From positions 2,366,001-2,430,000 of the forward strand of contig NC_069657.1 of assembly GCF_027244095.1 (NCBI RefSeq): DNA of 64,000 nt, written 5' to 3'. Positions 11,101-22,073 of this stretch are shown here, in pieces. Each line of letters starts with the position of its first letter. Position 1 is the stretch's first letter. The translations under genes and the position numbers were made by a program. The notes under the pieces were generated by a model. The model was given only the letters and a program-made list of their open reading frames with translations. It had not been told where the DNA came from and did not search any database. This DNA is from Hemicordylus capensis (lineage: Eukaryota; Chordata; Lepidosauria; Squamata; Cordylidae).

Positions 11101-14100
11101 CTTCTTGTTCTGCAAATAGGCATGCTCTTTTTGTGAAGGATGATGCAAGGATATGGCTTCTCTTTGACCAAATGAATGCCAACCAACTTCTACAATATAA
11201 TCGACACGGCACAGGCGCCTCTTTGTTTTATTTCTGTAGGGCACGTAGAATATTTTAGGTGCCTGTGTAAGTGATGATGGTGATCAGTGAAACTGCTGTT
11301 ACAACATAATGAAAAACTTTGAAAACGTATCCAAAACAAGGGATACTTCCACAGCCACTCACTCTGCTATCAATGGGTGATTCTGCTCCCAGAATGAAAA
11401 CCCGTATTCAGAATCTTAGGGTGTAGAATCTTCTGCAGGTAGAAGCACACGGAATACGCCCCGCCCAGCTTGACAATATTACACTACTGTTGCCAGTCCA
11501 GTCTGATTGCCAATATTGTTTCTGCAATGCTATTAATGAACACCATCCTTAACAACTTTCTACCAGTTCCACAGTGGCTTATATACAGAGTCGTGCTTTG
11601 TTTTAACAGAAGGTAAGGCAGACTTTTTCCTCCTACAGCTTGGCTTATTTAACTAAAGTTAGGTCTGTAGGATTGTGCTCTCCCTTGAGCAGCCTGGCCA
11701 TCAGCCAGTTCAGCTGATACAGCTCTCACCCCTGTTCACACAACATATCTCTATAGGGCAACTCATAAAAGTTAAGGTGCACTTTATATTAAGAGTAGGT
11801 TAATATATAGTGCATTATAATAAGAGAGGAGTGGACATGGAAAGAAAATGGTATAAGCAGTCAAACCTTGACAACTATTTTCTAAAACATGCTGGCTGGC
11901 TAGAATCTGGGAGGAAAAAAATATGTAAAATAAGAGAGGATGCTTGGGTAGGTTGTTAGGATGTTTTTTTCTGCTCTCTAAAGCAATGGAAATCATTTGA
12001 GTCAAGTAAGTATATTGTGATTTTTTCCAATGTGCTAAGAAACATTGCAAATTTTATTTCCTAGGCTGGTATGAAGATGAGGTATTTCATGTCAATGCTT
12101 TTGGATTTCCCCCAACAGAATCTTCTGCTACCACGAGGTATAAAAATCAGATGTTTCTTTTGCAATAAGGTATATTACAACGCCCCTCAGTGCATGATTC
12201 TGAAGACACGGAAATGTACATTCCTACCCCAGGGTCCTCTTTCAGAATAGCAAATTCAAATGCAAATTATACTTGCAGAAATGTTATGCTGGTGAGGGAC
12301 ACTGAAATGGGGCTGGGAGGTGGTAATAAATGATGGAATCTACAGAGCCGAGATTGTATTAAAACCTCGCTCCTCGCAAACCATCCATAGTGATGGGCAG
12401 CAGGATTTGGGAAGGAGACCCGCTCAAGTACAGCCTGCTCATGTTTCCTTTTCCTTTTGCAGGGCATATTTCGGAAACACAAACTTCTTTGGAGGACCTT
12501 CTTCAACTTCTGTAAAAACTTCTGCAAAACTGAAGCAGCTTGAGGAGGAGAATGAGGATGCCATGTTTGTTTTCCTCTCAGATGTTTGGTTGGACAAAGC
12601 AGAAGTTTTGGAGAAGCTTCGCATTATGTTTTCAGGTCACTTTGTGGATATGTACCTGTAAGGCTGATGCCGTTGGGGCTGTTTAGTTGAGGGCGGCGGG
12701 GAGGGGGGAGGGAAGGGGGGACAGGACATGATTTATAAAATTAAGAATGGTCCAACCAGAGAGATTATTTTTCACCATCTCTCATAACACTAAGACTAGG
12801 GTCATCCAGTGAAATTGACTGGCAATAGGTTAGGTCAGACAGAAGAGGAGTCTGTCACACAACGAATGATTAATTTACGGAATTTGCTGCTGCAAGTGTT
12901 GATAGCCATGAGCTTATTTGGTTTTCAGAAAGGTTTAGACCAGTTCACAGAGGACAGGTCTATTAAGAGATATTGGCAACATAGGAACCCCACTGTTCTG
13001 AGGATGCATATCTCTGAGCGCCAAACATGGGGGACAAATGAGGGAGAGGTAGCAGACGAATGGGCACGCTGTGCACCCTCCAAGAGGAGAAGGGTGGCCA
13101 GTATGGGGTCCTTAGCTACAGCTTGGTCAAAGTGCCCAACCTTGGTGCTTGGGGCACCGTGGCTGAGCAAGGGCCAAGTGGGCATGTTCCACACCTCCCT
13201 CCCTTGCCCCAAAGCAGAGATGGGTGGCAGGGGAGTGGCCAGTTTGGCCCTGCGTGGACAAGGAGCCCAAAGCCCCTTGGCAACCCAATGGCCAACAACC
13301 TCCCACCAACCCCTGGGTGGGGGCTGGGGGGCCCCCTCACCTTTCCCGTTTCAGCATTGGGAAGAAGACGGGGGTTCATCACGCTCATCGGATGGCGCTC
13401 GTGCACTTGCCCTAGTGAGCGCAGAAAATGCTTTTCTGGAAGTCTGGTTTTTTGACTGTTTGTGTGAAGTTCTTCATAAGCACACTGCGACAATTTAAAC
13501 TAGTTGGCCAGCCCGAAATTGCTTAAATAAGTTCTTTTCGATAAAGAAGCAAGAGGAGTGTCCAAGTAGATAAGGCATTTGCTTGGAGTTGGCTTCAAGT
13601 TCCAGAATACTTCTTGTTTTTTGACTTTCTCTAGTAAGTAGGTGGGCATACTTGCTTGGGTCTTCTGTCTAGCACCGCTCTTCTGTCCTCTTCCTGCTGC
13701 ACACTTGTTCTGTGTTCGTAGCATGCTAGGATCTGGATTGAGAAGGTAGAGAGGAGCAATGCAGAGGCAGTTTTGCTACAGGGGAGAGCCTCGTCCCATA
13801 TGTGTGTGTGGAGCACGAATTAATGGGAGTTTTCCCTTTGCTTTGTTAACCAATAAATGGGCTGGAGGGAGAGAGAGAGCGAGCACGCAGCTTTCACAAG
13901 CCTCCAGGGAAATAATGGTCCTTTCTCCCCTCCCTCTAGGTTATTCCTCAATGCCTCCAACTTGTTTTTTCTTCTGTGGGAATTTTTCTTCTACCCCATA
14001 TGGAAAAAATCAAATCCACTCACTGAAAGGTACCTGAATCAAGAACTTCATTATATTTATACATTAATACTAGACAGATTTGTATTGTTGGCTTCTTTTT

Positions 14101-17100
14101 GTTTTACATTTCAAAGATGGCAACATCTGTTCTGTGTGGAGGAGATCCAAAATGGAAACTTGTTATAAATGGAGGGCCATGAGCTAGTTTATGTGAGGCA
14201 GATGGAGTCTGAGGGCCACTGTGGTGTTCCCAGCGGAAGAAAGACCCAGAGAGGGAAATCCCAAAGGTGCAAGAGAAATGTTTTTATTAGCTCCTCTGCA
14301 TTTTTCACAGATACCCTTCTTCAGGAGCACTAATAGAGCAATGTAGCTGTCTGTATTATCTCAAAGTAATTCCCTTTGAGGATACAGAGGTGGTTTTGTT
14401 TTATCAATGCCCCTGAAAGAGTCTCCACTCAAAACAGATCGGGCCTGTTGTTCTTCTTGTTGTTGTTGGGCACTTGTTGGGATTTTCCTCCCCTATTTTT
14501 TCTACATTTTTACCCTCCCTCCTTTGTTTCCAGTAAAAGACCAGAAGTGCTAGAATAAAGCTAGAATTCTATCCAGCAATAGCAGAGGTCTAAATTTACA
14601 CAGTTATACATTTATAATAGTGGAGGTCTAAATTTATATTCCATTCAGCAATAAAGATCCTGCCTGAAATGCAGGAAATGTATATGCATTGTTAAGAATT
14701 GACACTGCAGCATGTGACAAGATCCCTCCTGCTAGATGAGCCCCCCAAGCCATTTAAGGTGATGTGGGTCCTAATGTTGCAAATAGATTCACTTCTGAAT
14801 CAACCTCTAAATGTGACGTGACTGTACAGATCACGAGAAAGCAGGACCTTCTGAACCCTGAAAGATTCAAAATGGATGGGGGATCTCCCCTCCTCCGCTA
14901 CACCTGACTGTTTGGGGGAGCTTAACAAAATGTTTTCCTGTTGTGCCTCTAGGTTCCTTGAAAGCCCTTGCAGACATCATATGTGAATATCCCAGTATCC
15001 ACAAGAGGTATGTGCTTGATTATTGTTTGCTTGGTGGAAAACCTTAACAGAACAGAAGAACCCCACATCTATCCATTAGAAAACATTCCTATGGAAAAGG
15101 TAGTTCCGGAAAGGCTCTAGGCTTTTAGGAGTGGTTGGGTGGTTCTACCTGGGACATGCTTCCATGGCTGGACAGAATACTTCTGGGTTTTCCAGGGAAT
15201 GTTTCTATCGCAGTAACCAGCCTGACTACTGTTCAGGCCTCTTGTAACCTGCTACTTCCAAGGCATCACTCTTCCCCAGACTGTGTACCCTAAAGTACGT
15301 TTGGCCTGTCACTTCAAATTACTTCCCTCTGCCACCCTCAAGGTTGGGAGCCCCCACTTTGCAAAGCCATGATTGTATGGTATAGGTAAAAAGGCTGTTG
15401 GTTTTTATTTTATTTTTTAGCTTCAGTTTTCATAATTTGGTGGTAGAGCACACATTTGATCCCTAGGATCTCTACTTTTAAAAGATCTCATGTAGCAGAG
15501 CTGGGAAACCCCTCCCTGCCTAATGCCTTGATGAGCTGCTGCCAGTCAGAGCAGATGGTATTCGGCTGTATGAACCAGTGGTGTGACTCAGAAGAAGTCA
15601 GGCTGCCCCAGAAGAGGGCATTTCAGCAGATACAGCTGGTCATGAAGGGAGAAGGAAAGCTGCACCTGCTGAAATTCCTGCTTTGGTGCCTCTACAAGAG
15701 ACCTGTCCTCTTTTCCCTATGGCAGCCTGAAGAGAGAGGCAGTGTTAGGGAGTCATTTGTTGGCCATAAGAGTTTGTTCAGGTTAATGGAAGCCTAAAGC
15801 TGAACTCACATGAAGCGTCTGTGACATTCTGAAGCCTCTCTGTGTGTGTCTTCTGTCTAGACACAGGCATTGTGCCTCTGCTACGAGAAGCTCTTGAAAA
15901 GCCACAAAGGTCCCGATGACCCCACCTTCCTCGTCACTTTCCAGGCCTGAAAGCTCTTTTTCCCCTGGAGAAATGATCTTTCCCCCTCCCCACCCCTTTT
16001 AAATTGGGAAGGCTGACCCTCTGGATGAGTTCCCATAGGCTGGACAGAAAGGCAACCTGGCCAACACAGCATTCAGCCCCCAGCTTCTGAAATTCTGGTG
16101 GCATTTAAATAATTTTACTACTCACTTTGCTGGAACTTTGATTTTACCCAGCTGTTAATGCAATGTATCCTATTCAATATTTATAGCAGCCGATTTGTGT
16201 TTGTTCCTGGCTCCGAAGATCCTGGCCCTTGCTCAATTTTACCAAGGTATGTTTGTGACAGAACACTTAGAGTGAGAGTTTTTCCACTGGACATACTGCT
16301 ATAAGAATATACACTCTTTCTGATGCATATTCCCCTCTTTTCTTTTAGGCCACCACTTGCTGAAAACATTACTGAGGAATTCAGACAGCAAGTTCCGTTC
16401 TCTGTTTTCACAACAAATCCTTGCAGGTAAATGTGCCAATTTAATATGGGAAACGAGGTGGACCCTCTCTTTGTTTGCTGGCCTCCTGCACATCGGGGTG
16501 AACAAATCTTGATAGTCTGTGCTACCTCCAGAAGTGTCTGTCACCCAGAAATATTCCCGGCAGGCTGCATAAGCCTCGGGGACAGATTTTCAGGTGACAC
16601 AGTGCCTGAGACTGCGTTATCTAGAGTGCAGTTAGGAAAGCAATTACTGCCGTGCTGGATGGCAGTTCAGCCGGTTAGGGTGTCCATTTGTGGGACACAA
16701 AAGCTTGGTTTCACCTGTGATTCTTCCCTTTCCTCCTCCTCTGTCCAAGCAGTTGCTATATCCTTTGAACATTTGGAGTTAGCTTCTGCTGAGTCAGAAC
16801 ATCATTCGATGGAGCCCTGTTAAGTATTATCTGGCAACTCTGACTAGCAGCAGCTCTGCAGCTCTTGTGGGAGGGGCTTTCCCAGCACCTGCTACCAGAT
16901 ACTGTGACTGGAGATAGCAGAGGCCTTTGAGTCTGGGACCTTTGGCCTTCAAGGGATTCATTCTGCAACTGAGTTCAGGTCCCTTCCCCTTTTTCCTTGT
17001 GGGACAAACTTGACCCTAGTGGGTTGCATTTTTCACCCAGGCATGAGGCGGATGATACGACTGGAGCACCAACCCTGGGAAGGAACCAAATCTTCCTGCT

Positions 17101-20100
17101 GTGTCCCCACAATATTTTTCTGACCCACAAATTACTAGCAGGAGTTTAGGTGGACATCTGTGAACATTTGCATTCACTATTTTTGTTCACCTATCAAAGG
17201 TAAACTACCTTTGGATACATAGGATAGCCATACAGGAAAAGAAAATGGTGGCTGTGGATTTTACCCTTTTACAGCAGAGGTGACCTGTAGGGCAGAATCT
17301 TAGTTTGTTCTATGCATTTCTTCCAGGGTCCAGTACTGTACACAAGAAATAGTAATCTTCCGAGAAGATTTAGTAAATAAGATGTGCCGGAATTGTGTCA
17401 GATTTCCTAGCAGCAATTTGGATATTCCTAACCACGTAAGTGAAAAAACAAAAACCAGCATTTTGGGTGAAAAGTTGTGCATTTCATTATTCTAGCATGC
17501 TTAATTTTTGTAATACATTTAGGAAACTAATCTTGACCTTTTTGAGGCCTTTTTCCCCCCAGTTTAGTGCATGTAAGAGTTTTGTATTCCACCAAAGAGT
17601 GGTGGTCTAATGGGGGGCAGGCAGAGAAGTTGAAATGCCTGCCTTTCCCCCTGCTTTGCAACTGGACATTTGTTTTTCTGTATATTGAAATGTATGGATG
17701 TTCAAATGATGGAGTCCTTTCCGGCCACCACAGGTCGAAGGGTTTCCAGGCAAGAGAGGTTGCAGCTATGAGCACTGCAAAAGTATAGCTTCCCCAAAGC
17801 AGGGTGTTCACAGCTGATTTCAAGTGCTGTTCTTCCATCATGCCATAAGCCTAACTGCGGCATTCTCAAGATCCTCAACAATCCATTCAGAGCCGCAAGG
17901 ATTCAGTTGGTTTCAGGTCTAGCTGTATATACACCAGACCTAGGATTTAAAGTGATGCATCATGAAGAGATGATTGTTCAGTGGTTTAGATACGAGGCTG
18001 TAAAACCAGTTGTTGCTTTTAGATATAGGGAAACCTGAGGAATTATTCATCCTTGTTTTTTGTCTTGCAGTTTGTAAAAACTATCTTATCACAAGGGCAT
18101 CTGACTCCACTGCCCCTTAACGTGAGCCCTGTATACTGGGCCTATGACTACGCTTTGCGAACCTACCCTCTGCCGGACCTGATTGTCTTTGCTGACAAAT
18201 ACGACCCATTCACTGTGACTAACACCGACTGCCTCTGCATAAATCCTGTAAGATCTCATCTATTTCCTCCAACACCCATTTTGTTTTCCCCTTCAAAGCA
18301 TAATGAAAACTTTCCCCCCAATGGTTCTGTTTCAGGTGTTGCTAGTATATATTCTTCCCTCTTCCCCCTCAAGATTATGTTCCAAGCAGGAAATGCTCTG
18401 GCTACATTAGGTAGATCTCTAATTATTTTACATAGAGACTTTGGTGTTTACTGAAAGGTGTGAAGATTGTGTTTCAGTTAAACATATATTATGCTGCCTT
18501 CAACTGAGTCAGACTATCCATCTAGTTCAGTATTGTCAATGCTCGTTGGCATTAGCTCTCCCAAGGTCTGGGCCTGATCCAGCAGGGCTGTTCTTATTAG
18601 TTTGGATGAATTTAAGAGGGGTTTGGATAACTTCATGGAGATCAGGTCTATCAACGGCAACTAGTCGTTAAAAAGACTACTAGTCTTTTTACTAGTCCAA
18701 AAGAGCTCTCCAAACTGGGTGAGTGGGCGACAAAATGGCAAATGCGTTTCAATGTAAGCAAGTGTCAAATGATGCACATTGGGGCAAAAAAACCCCCACT
18801 TCACATATACATTGATGGGATCTGAGCTGTCGGTGACTGACCAGGAAAGAGATCTTGGGGTTGTGGTAGACAGCTCATTGAAAGTGTTGTCTCAGTGTGC
18901 GGCAGGTGTGAAAAAAAGCTAATTCCATGCTAGGAATAATAAAAATGCTAATATTATAATGCCCTTATACAAATCTATGGTGTGGCCACATCTGCAGTAC
19001 TGCATACAGCTTTGGTCACCATATCTTAAGGATATTGTAGAACTGGACAAGGTGCAGAAGAGGGCAACCAAGATGATCAGGGACTTGGAGCACCTTCTTT
19101 ATCAGTCTAGGCTACAGAATCTGGGGCTCTTTACCTTGGAAAAGAGGCGACTAAAGGGAGACATGATTGAGGTGTATAAAATTTTGCATGGAGTGGAGAG
19201 AGTGGACAGAGAAATTTTTCTCCCTTTCTACCAGGGGTCACCCCATGAAACTGAAGGTCGGGAAATTTAGGACCAACAAGAGGAAGTACAAGAGGAACTC
19301 CTGCCTGTGGCTTCCAGCAGCATCTGGTGGGCCACTGTGTGAAACGGGATGCTGGACTAGATGGGCCTTGGGCCTGATCCAGCAGGGCTGTTCTTATGTA
19401 TTTTTTCACACAGTGGATAATCTATGGAATTCTTTGCCATGGGATGTGGTGATGGTCACCAGCTTGGATGGCTTTAAAAGCAGCTTAGGCAGATTCATGG
19501 TGGACAGATCTATCAATGGCTACTAGTCTGGTGGCTGTGGGCCATCTCCAGCCTCAGAAGCATGATGCCTCTCAATACCAGTTGCAGGGGAGCAAAAGCA
19601 GGAGAGAGGGCATCCATATACCTCTTGCCTGTGGGCTCCCCAGAGGCATCTGGTGGGTCACTGTGTGAAACAGGATGCTGGACTAGATGGGCTTCCTTGT
19701 GGCTAATCCAGCAGGGCTGTTCTTATGTTCTAAATCTCAAGGCTACATATGCAGATGGTCTTAGGACCAGGTTCAATCTTGGCAGCTCCAGTTAAAATTA
19801 TTAGGCAGCAGATGACAGGAAAGACCCTCTGCCTGTGATCCCAAAGAACAGCTGCCAGTGAGAATGGACGATACTAAGCTAGATGGACTAATGGTCTGAC
19901 TCAATACTGGGCAGCTTCATATAGGTACAGTGTCCAAGATCCAAAGCACCACACAGCTAGAGACACCAGAAGCAGAGCCTGAACCAAGTCAGCTTAGCCC
20001 AAAGGCTTTTGGAAACGGGCAGAGTTTAGCCTGACACCTGAAGGTGTATATTGTCTAGTTTCCTTTGGAGCATGGACACTCCCTTCAGCGTTCTCTGTTT

Positions 20101-22073
20101 TCAGAAGTATCTGCTGCATTGGTGTTCTGAAGAGGCTTTCTCCCTGCCCTGGTTTTGACCTTGCCGTATTAAAGCATTCTGGAACCAACTCCCCCTGTAC
20201 ACAAACCCTCCCCCTTTGCAGCCACACCAGAACAAATGGTGCAAAAGTTCCTTCTTTTGCCTGGATACCAGAGTAGTGCATACAAGAAGAGTGACCAAAC
20301 ACACACTTGCATTGTTGTCCTTGGTGTAGGATCTCCCCCTCATGTCAAAGCAGTTGCTAAAGAAAGTAGAACATTGCTTTCTGAGTTTGTTGTACAGGCT
20401 CAAGGGAGCTCAAAATTAACTGCAGCCACTTGTATTCTTGAAAGCTGCAAGGTAAGAGATGTGCCTAACACTTGGGTGTTTATGTAAGTACTTGACAATG
20501 GCTACTAAATAAGGCGTATCAAGAAAACAATACTTGGATTAAAACCTAAAGTTCTTCCCTACATCTTGTTCATTTGTCTTCTTGTCATCCTAGGGATCTT
20601 TTCCAAGGAGTGGCTTTTCATTCAAAGTGTTCTACCCTTCTAACAAAACAGTTGAGGACAGGTACTTTTTCTCACTTTGCTATTAAATAGCGGGATGAGG
20701 ATTTCTGGCTCTTGCTGTTGAATATAAAATGAGAGTGATAGGTGCCATTCACTGGGCTGCTGCCAGCTGATAAAGGAGTTGGGGAGGCTTTAAAGCAGGG
20801 CTGCTTGGCTTCAGCCCTCCTGCAGAGGTTGGCCTAATCCAACATCTCCCCTAATAACTCCCCTAATCCCAGACTATTGGCCACTGTAGCTGGGGATTGT
20901 GGGAGTTGTAGTTCAAAAATGGGGGGGGGGATTTGAGCAGGCCTTCTTCAAAGCTATACAACTCAGGCAGAAAGGAAAATACAGAAAGTCCTCAATGTTT
21001 GATTTTCTTCCAATCCCTTTAAAATATTCAATATTTAAACATGAATAATTACAAGGAAAAATCCATAGCTGAGAACTTCAGAACCACCCATGTCCCATCT
21101 GAATGAAAATGTCTTGGCACTATTTTAAAAAAGCAGCTTTTGGGCTCAGACTTTTCCAGAGAGGAAATTCTGGCACATGTCTACTCCTGTCCCCAATAAG
21201 CTGACCCAATAAGCGATCACCAAACCCATTTAATGTCTCTTCCCTTGGGAATGTCGGAATTGATCTGTACCTGTCTTGCCCAGCTCTCCCTCTAAGGCAT
21301 GTTCACAAGTCTTTTGATGTCGGCTCAGTTCATTTTAGATCCCGCTCTGGTTTAATCAGGAAGGCCTCACTCTGAACACACATGCACACACACTGCCTTG
21401 ATCCTGCAGCCCAGAACAAAATTTATTCCACACAGAAATGAAAAAAATTAGAGGGAACATTAGTCTTGCCTGTTAATATGGTGAGGGTGGGTGGAATACT
21501 TAGTGATGCATGCATGGATTAATTTTAATAAGATTTTTCATTTGAGTGGTTTTTGTACTTTGCACAAGTATTTAGAATATGTGTCAATCCTGCAGTAAAA
21601 CTGTGTGATAGGAAGCGATTTCCTATCCTAAGGACAATGCTGGAAGATGGCCATGACACCCTTCAGGTGGTACTCTTGAGGACAGCCATTGCAAAGCTAA
21701 CTAGGAAAGGGGGCACCTTTTAGAACTTACTGGTGTGAGGCAATCTCAGATTTGTATGAAGTATAAATGTTTCCTTTATACTGTATTAAACAATATAATC
21801 CTCAATGCACAGGACAAAGCATCGCAAATCTATTTGATATTGGGGGGGGCACTTTTGTGCCCCTATCAAACACTGATCTCAAATATTCATATAACTTTAA
21901 TCAGACATGGGAGTTTATCTTTATGCACCTATAGGAACTTCTCCTTGTGAACAGTGTGTCTAGTGCTATTTCACTCATGTTTTTAAAAAGGAAATACTCT
22001 ATAAAAAGAGTATTTTTACAGTACATTTACAGTAAATTTACCTTTTTTTTCCAGCAAACTCCAAGGTCTTTGA
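2194..22073 (+). CDS. POLE2: POLE2, DNA polymerase epsilon subunit 2 (exons 2-19; exon 1 outside window)
   Basis: B subunit of DNA polymerase epsilon, which anchors the leading-strand polymerase in the nuclear CMG replisome. Exons read from frame continuity, splice sites and similarity to human POLE2: 2194-2294, 4237-4312, 6666-6743, 7225-7318, 8806-8880, 9761-9844, 10096-10152, 11564-11612, 12065-12137, 12463-12635, 13940-14029, 14953-15007, 16187-16246, 16349-16426, 17327-17435, 18071-18247, 20594-20661, 22055-22073. They join in one open frame of 504 codons plus TGA; human POLE2 has 527 residues, so only the first exon (about 22 residues) is missing. Diagnostic blocks include [69 protein letters not shown] and [17 protein letters not shown]. 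From family knowledge it has an N-terminal helical domain, an OB fold and an inactive calcineurin-like phosphoesterase domain. All introns are GT-AG except the AT-AC intron at 10153. No break is seen. Confidence 0.96.
2452..2900. mobile_element. Decayed DNA-transposon-like repeat
   Basis: The start (ggtggcccttgttattc) and internal 'cccacggtttcatgtatccg' and 'gatttgcgagtcacaaagg' text resemble a widespread reptile repeat of the ccctcgttattcgcgg type. The family is not certain and the ends are approximate. Confidence 0.35.
3385..3520. mobile_element. hAT-like MITE, 136 bp
   Basis: Long inverted ends: CACTGTTCCCTCTAACTGGG on the left against CAGTGTTCCCTCTAACAGGG on the right, both followed by attcccagacg. 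The centre carries ACTACAACTCCCAG / CTGGGAGTTGTAGT. Flanks ccctcctc and, once the next element is removed, ccctcctt agree at 7/8, fitting an 8-bp hAT duplication. Confidence 0.8.
3526..3918. mobile_element. hAT-like MITE, 393 bp, perfect 8-bp TSD
   Basis: Ends TAGGGATGTGCATGGAAC ... GTTCCGTGCACATCCCTA are inverted. Target duplication ctgccctc is perfect at 3518-3525 and 3919-3926. Much of the interior is also self-complementary. No transposase. Confidence 0.88.
5168..5287. repeat. 120-bp imperfect palindrome
   Basis: The left arm (ctgactaaatgtactcg ... gacaggttaggca) pairs with the right arm (tgcctaacttgtc ... gagtaaatttagtca) around a short loop, consistent with a small foldback MITE. In POLE2 intron 3. 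Confidence 0.6.
5365..5432 (+). mobile_element. L2-type 3' tail fragment
   Basis: 'gtaaactgccctcagccattt ... aagggcggtatataaatccag' (spaced excerpt) is the 3' tail shared by L2-mobilised repeats in this window (compare 8450-8520 and 47265-47345). Confidence 0.5.
6119..6385. mobile_element. L2-tailed squamate repeat with internal tandem expansion
   Basis: Relative of the repeats at 42255-42480 (+) and 57935-58120 (-), sharing 'acaggacaccagccacaggag', 'ggatgctatgctgggg' and 'ctcctgctcag'. This copy carries extra tandem units (see 6201-6290). Confidence 0.55.
6201..6290. repeat. Tandem repeat of a roughly 22-bp unit
   Basis: gaaggatccctgcccc followed by an A-run occurs about four times, one copy shortened. 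The related repeat at 42330 has only one such unit. Confidence 0.75.
6783..7085 (-). mobile_element. 5S-rRNA-derived SINE
   Basis: Read on the - strand, the head contains TTTGCTAAGCAGGGCCCACC, CTGG and GAATGGGAGACTA, matching the internal promoter of 5S rRNA (GCTAAGCAGGGTCGGGCCTGG and GGATGGGAGACC). The tail on + (aggcagctgccatatactaa / gtcagaccattggtccgtct) is the one shared with tRNA-SINEs here. Near full length, in POLE2 intron 4. Confidence 0.8.
7620..7880 (-). mobile_element. SINE/LINE tail-like repeat
   Basis: Begins with (ATAATA)n, then 'ctttagccgccccataacaa' and 'gtgtggcttacaacacaac', typical of a 3' tail read backwards. Family not resolved. Confidence 0.35.
8240..8525 (+). mobile_element. 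CR1/SINE fragment with L2-type tail
   Basis: 'ggtccgtctggtcctgcttc', 'ctgcctctgaacatggg' and then 'gaactgccttggagaccctt ... aatctaataaata' (spaced excerpts). Looks like two abutting fragments. Decayed. Confidence 0.4.
9052..9487. mobile_element. hAT-like MITE, 436 bp, perfect 8-bp TSD
   Basis: Same family as 3526-3918: ends TAGGGATGTGCACAGAACCG ... CCAGTTCCATACACATCCCTA. Duplication cttgccac is perfect at 9044-9051 and 9488-9495. The interior is a long GC-rich palindrome (arms with agtacccagaagtagc / gctacttccgggtact). In POLE2 intron 6. Confidence 0.9.
10153..11563 (+). other. POLE2: U12-type AT-AC intron of POLE2
   Basis: The exon ends at LDLSKA and the intron opens with ATATCCTTTT, the classic AT-AC U12 donor. 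It closes with CATCCTTAACAACTTTCTAC, which holds a near-consensus U12 branch site (TCCTTAAC, branch A about 11552, 11-12 nt before the splice) and a terminal AC. The next exon starts CAG TTC CAC and restores the conserved QFHSGLYTE block. No GT donor nearby keeps the frame. The body is AT-rich, and I recognise no repeat in it apart from an imperfect recurrence of a roughly 20-bp unit (gcatacaagttatgccaag-like) at about 10625-10735. Confidence 0.9.
12740..13005 (+). mobile_element. CR1 LINE 3' fragment
   Basis: 'ctctcataacactaagact ... gggtcatccagtgaaattga ... cacacaacgaatgattaatt ... gacaggtctattaagagat' (spaced) follows the CR1 3' coding end. In POLE2 intron 11. Confidence 0.7.
13006..13939. 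other. Unassigned part of POLE2 intron 11
   Basis: GC-rich at 13040-13430, then ordinary intron. Long frames exist on both strands in the GC-rich part but none resembles a known protein. Confidence 0.5.
14030..16186 (+). mobile_element. POLE2 introns 12-13 with a tRNA-SINE head at about 15440-15600
   Basis: Around POLE2 exon 13 the sequence is mostly unassigned. At 15440-15600 'ggtggtagagcacacatttg ... ctgctgccagtcagagcag' (spaced) matches the head and body of the tRNA-derived SINE seen at 19740-19925. Region 14180-14400 may be another old repeat. Confidence 0.45.
18470..18690. mobile_element. SINE tail (-) and CR1 3' fragments (+)
   Basis: 'gctgccttcaactgagtcag' is the shared SINE tail reversed. 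It is followed by + strand CR1 pieces ('gggcctgatccagcaggg', 'gaggggtttggataacttca'). Confidence 0.55.
18691..19735 (+). mobile_element. CR1 LINE, 3' portion of RT to 3' end, with a nested CR1 tail
   Basis: Encodes [20 protein letters not shown] and [20 protein letters not shown], then [20 protein letters not shown], and ends with 'gatccagcagggctgttctt atg'. Several stops. A second CR1 3' tail of about 105 bp (about 19293-19398) interrupts it. In POLE2 intron 17. Confidence 0.85.
19740..19925 (+). mobile_element. tRNA-derived SINE with CR1-like tail
   Basis: Head remnant 'cagatggtcttaggaccagg', 'ttcaatcttggcagctccag', body 'cctctgcctgtgatcccaaa', tail 'agctagatggactaatggtc' and 'tgactcaatactgggcagct'. 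Inserted right behind the CR1 3' end. Confidence 0.7.
20796..20945. mobile_element. Short hAT-like MITE
   Basis: Ends CAGGGCTGCTTGGCTTCAG ... TTTGAGCAGGCCTT. Flanks ctttaaag / cttcaaag agree at 7/8, an 8-bp duplication. Centre contains ttgtgggagttgtagtt. Same family as 33790-33925. Confidence 0.75.
21270..21460. mobile_element. hAT-like MITE copy, opposite to 1705-1875
   Basis: ctccctctaaggcatgttca at the left and ttagagggaacatt at the right. The interior resembles 1705-1875 reversed. In POLE2 intron 18. Confidence 0.4.

Noticed and set aside
12809-13498. 229-codon frame in POLE2 intron 11
   Set aside because: Begins in a CR1 remnant and runs through unassigned GC-rich DNA; no family likeness.
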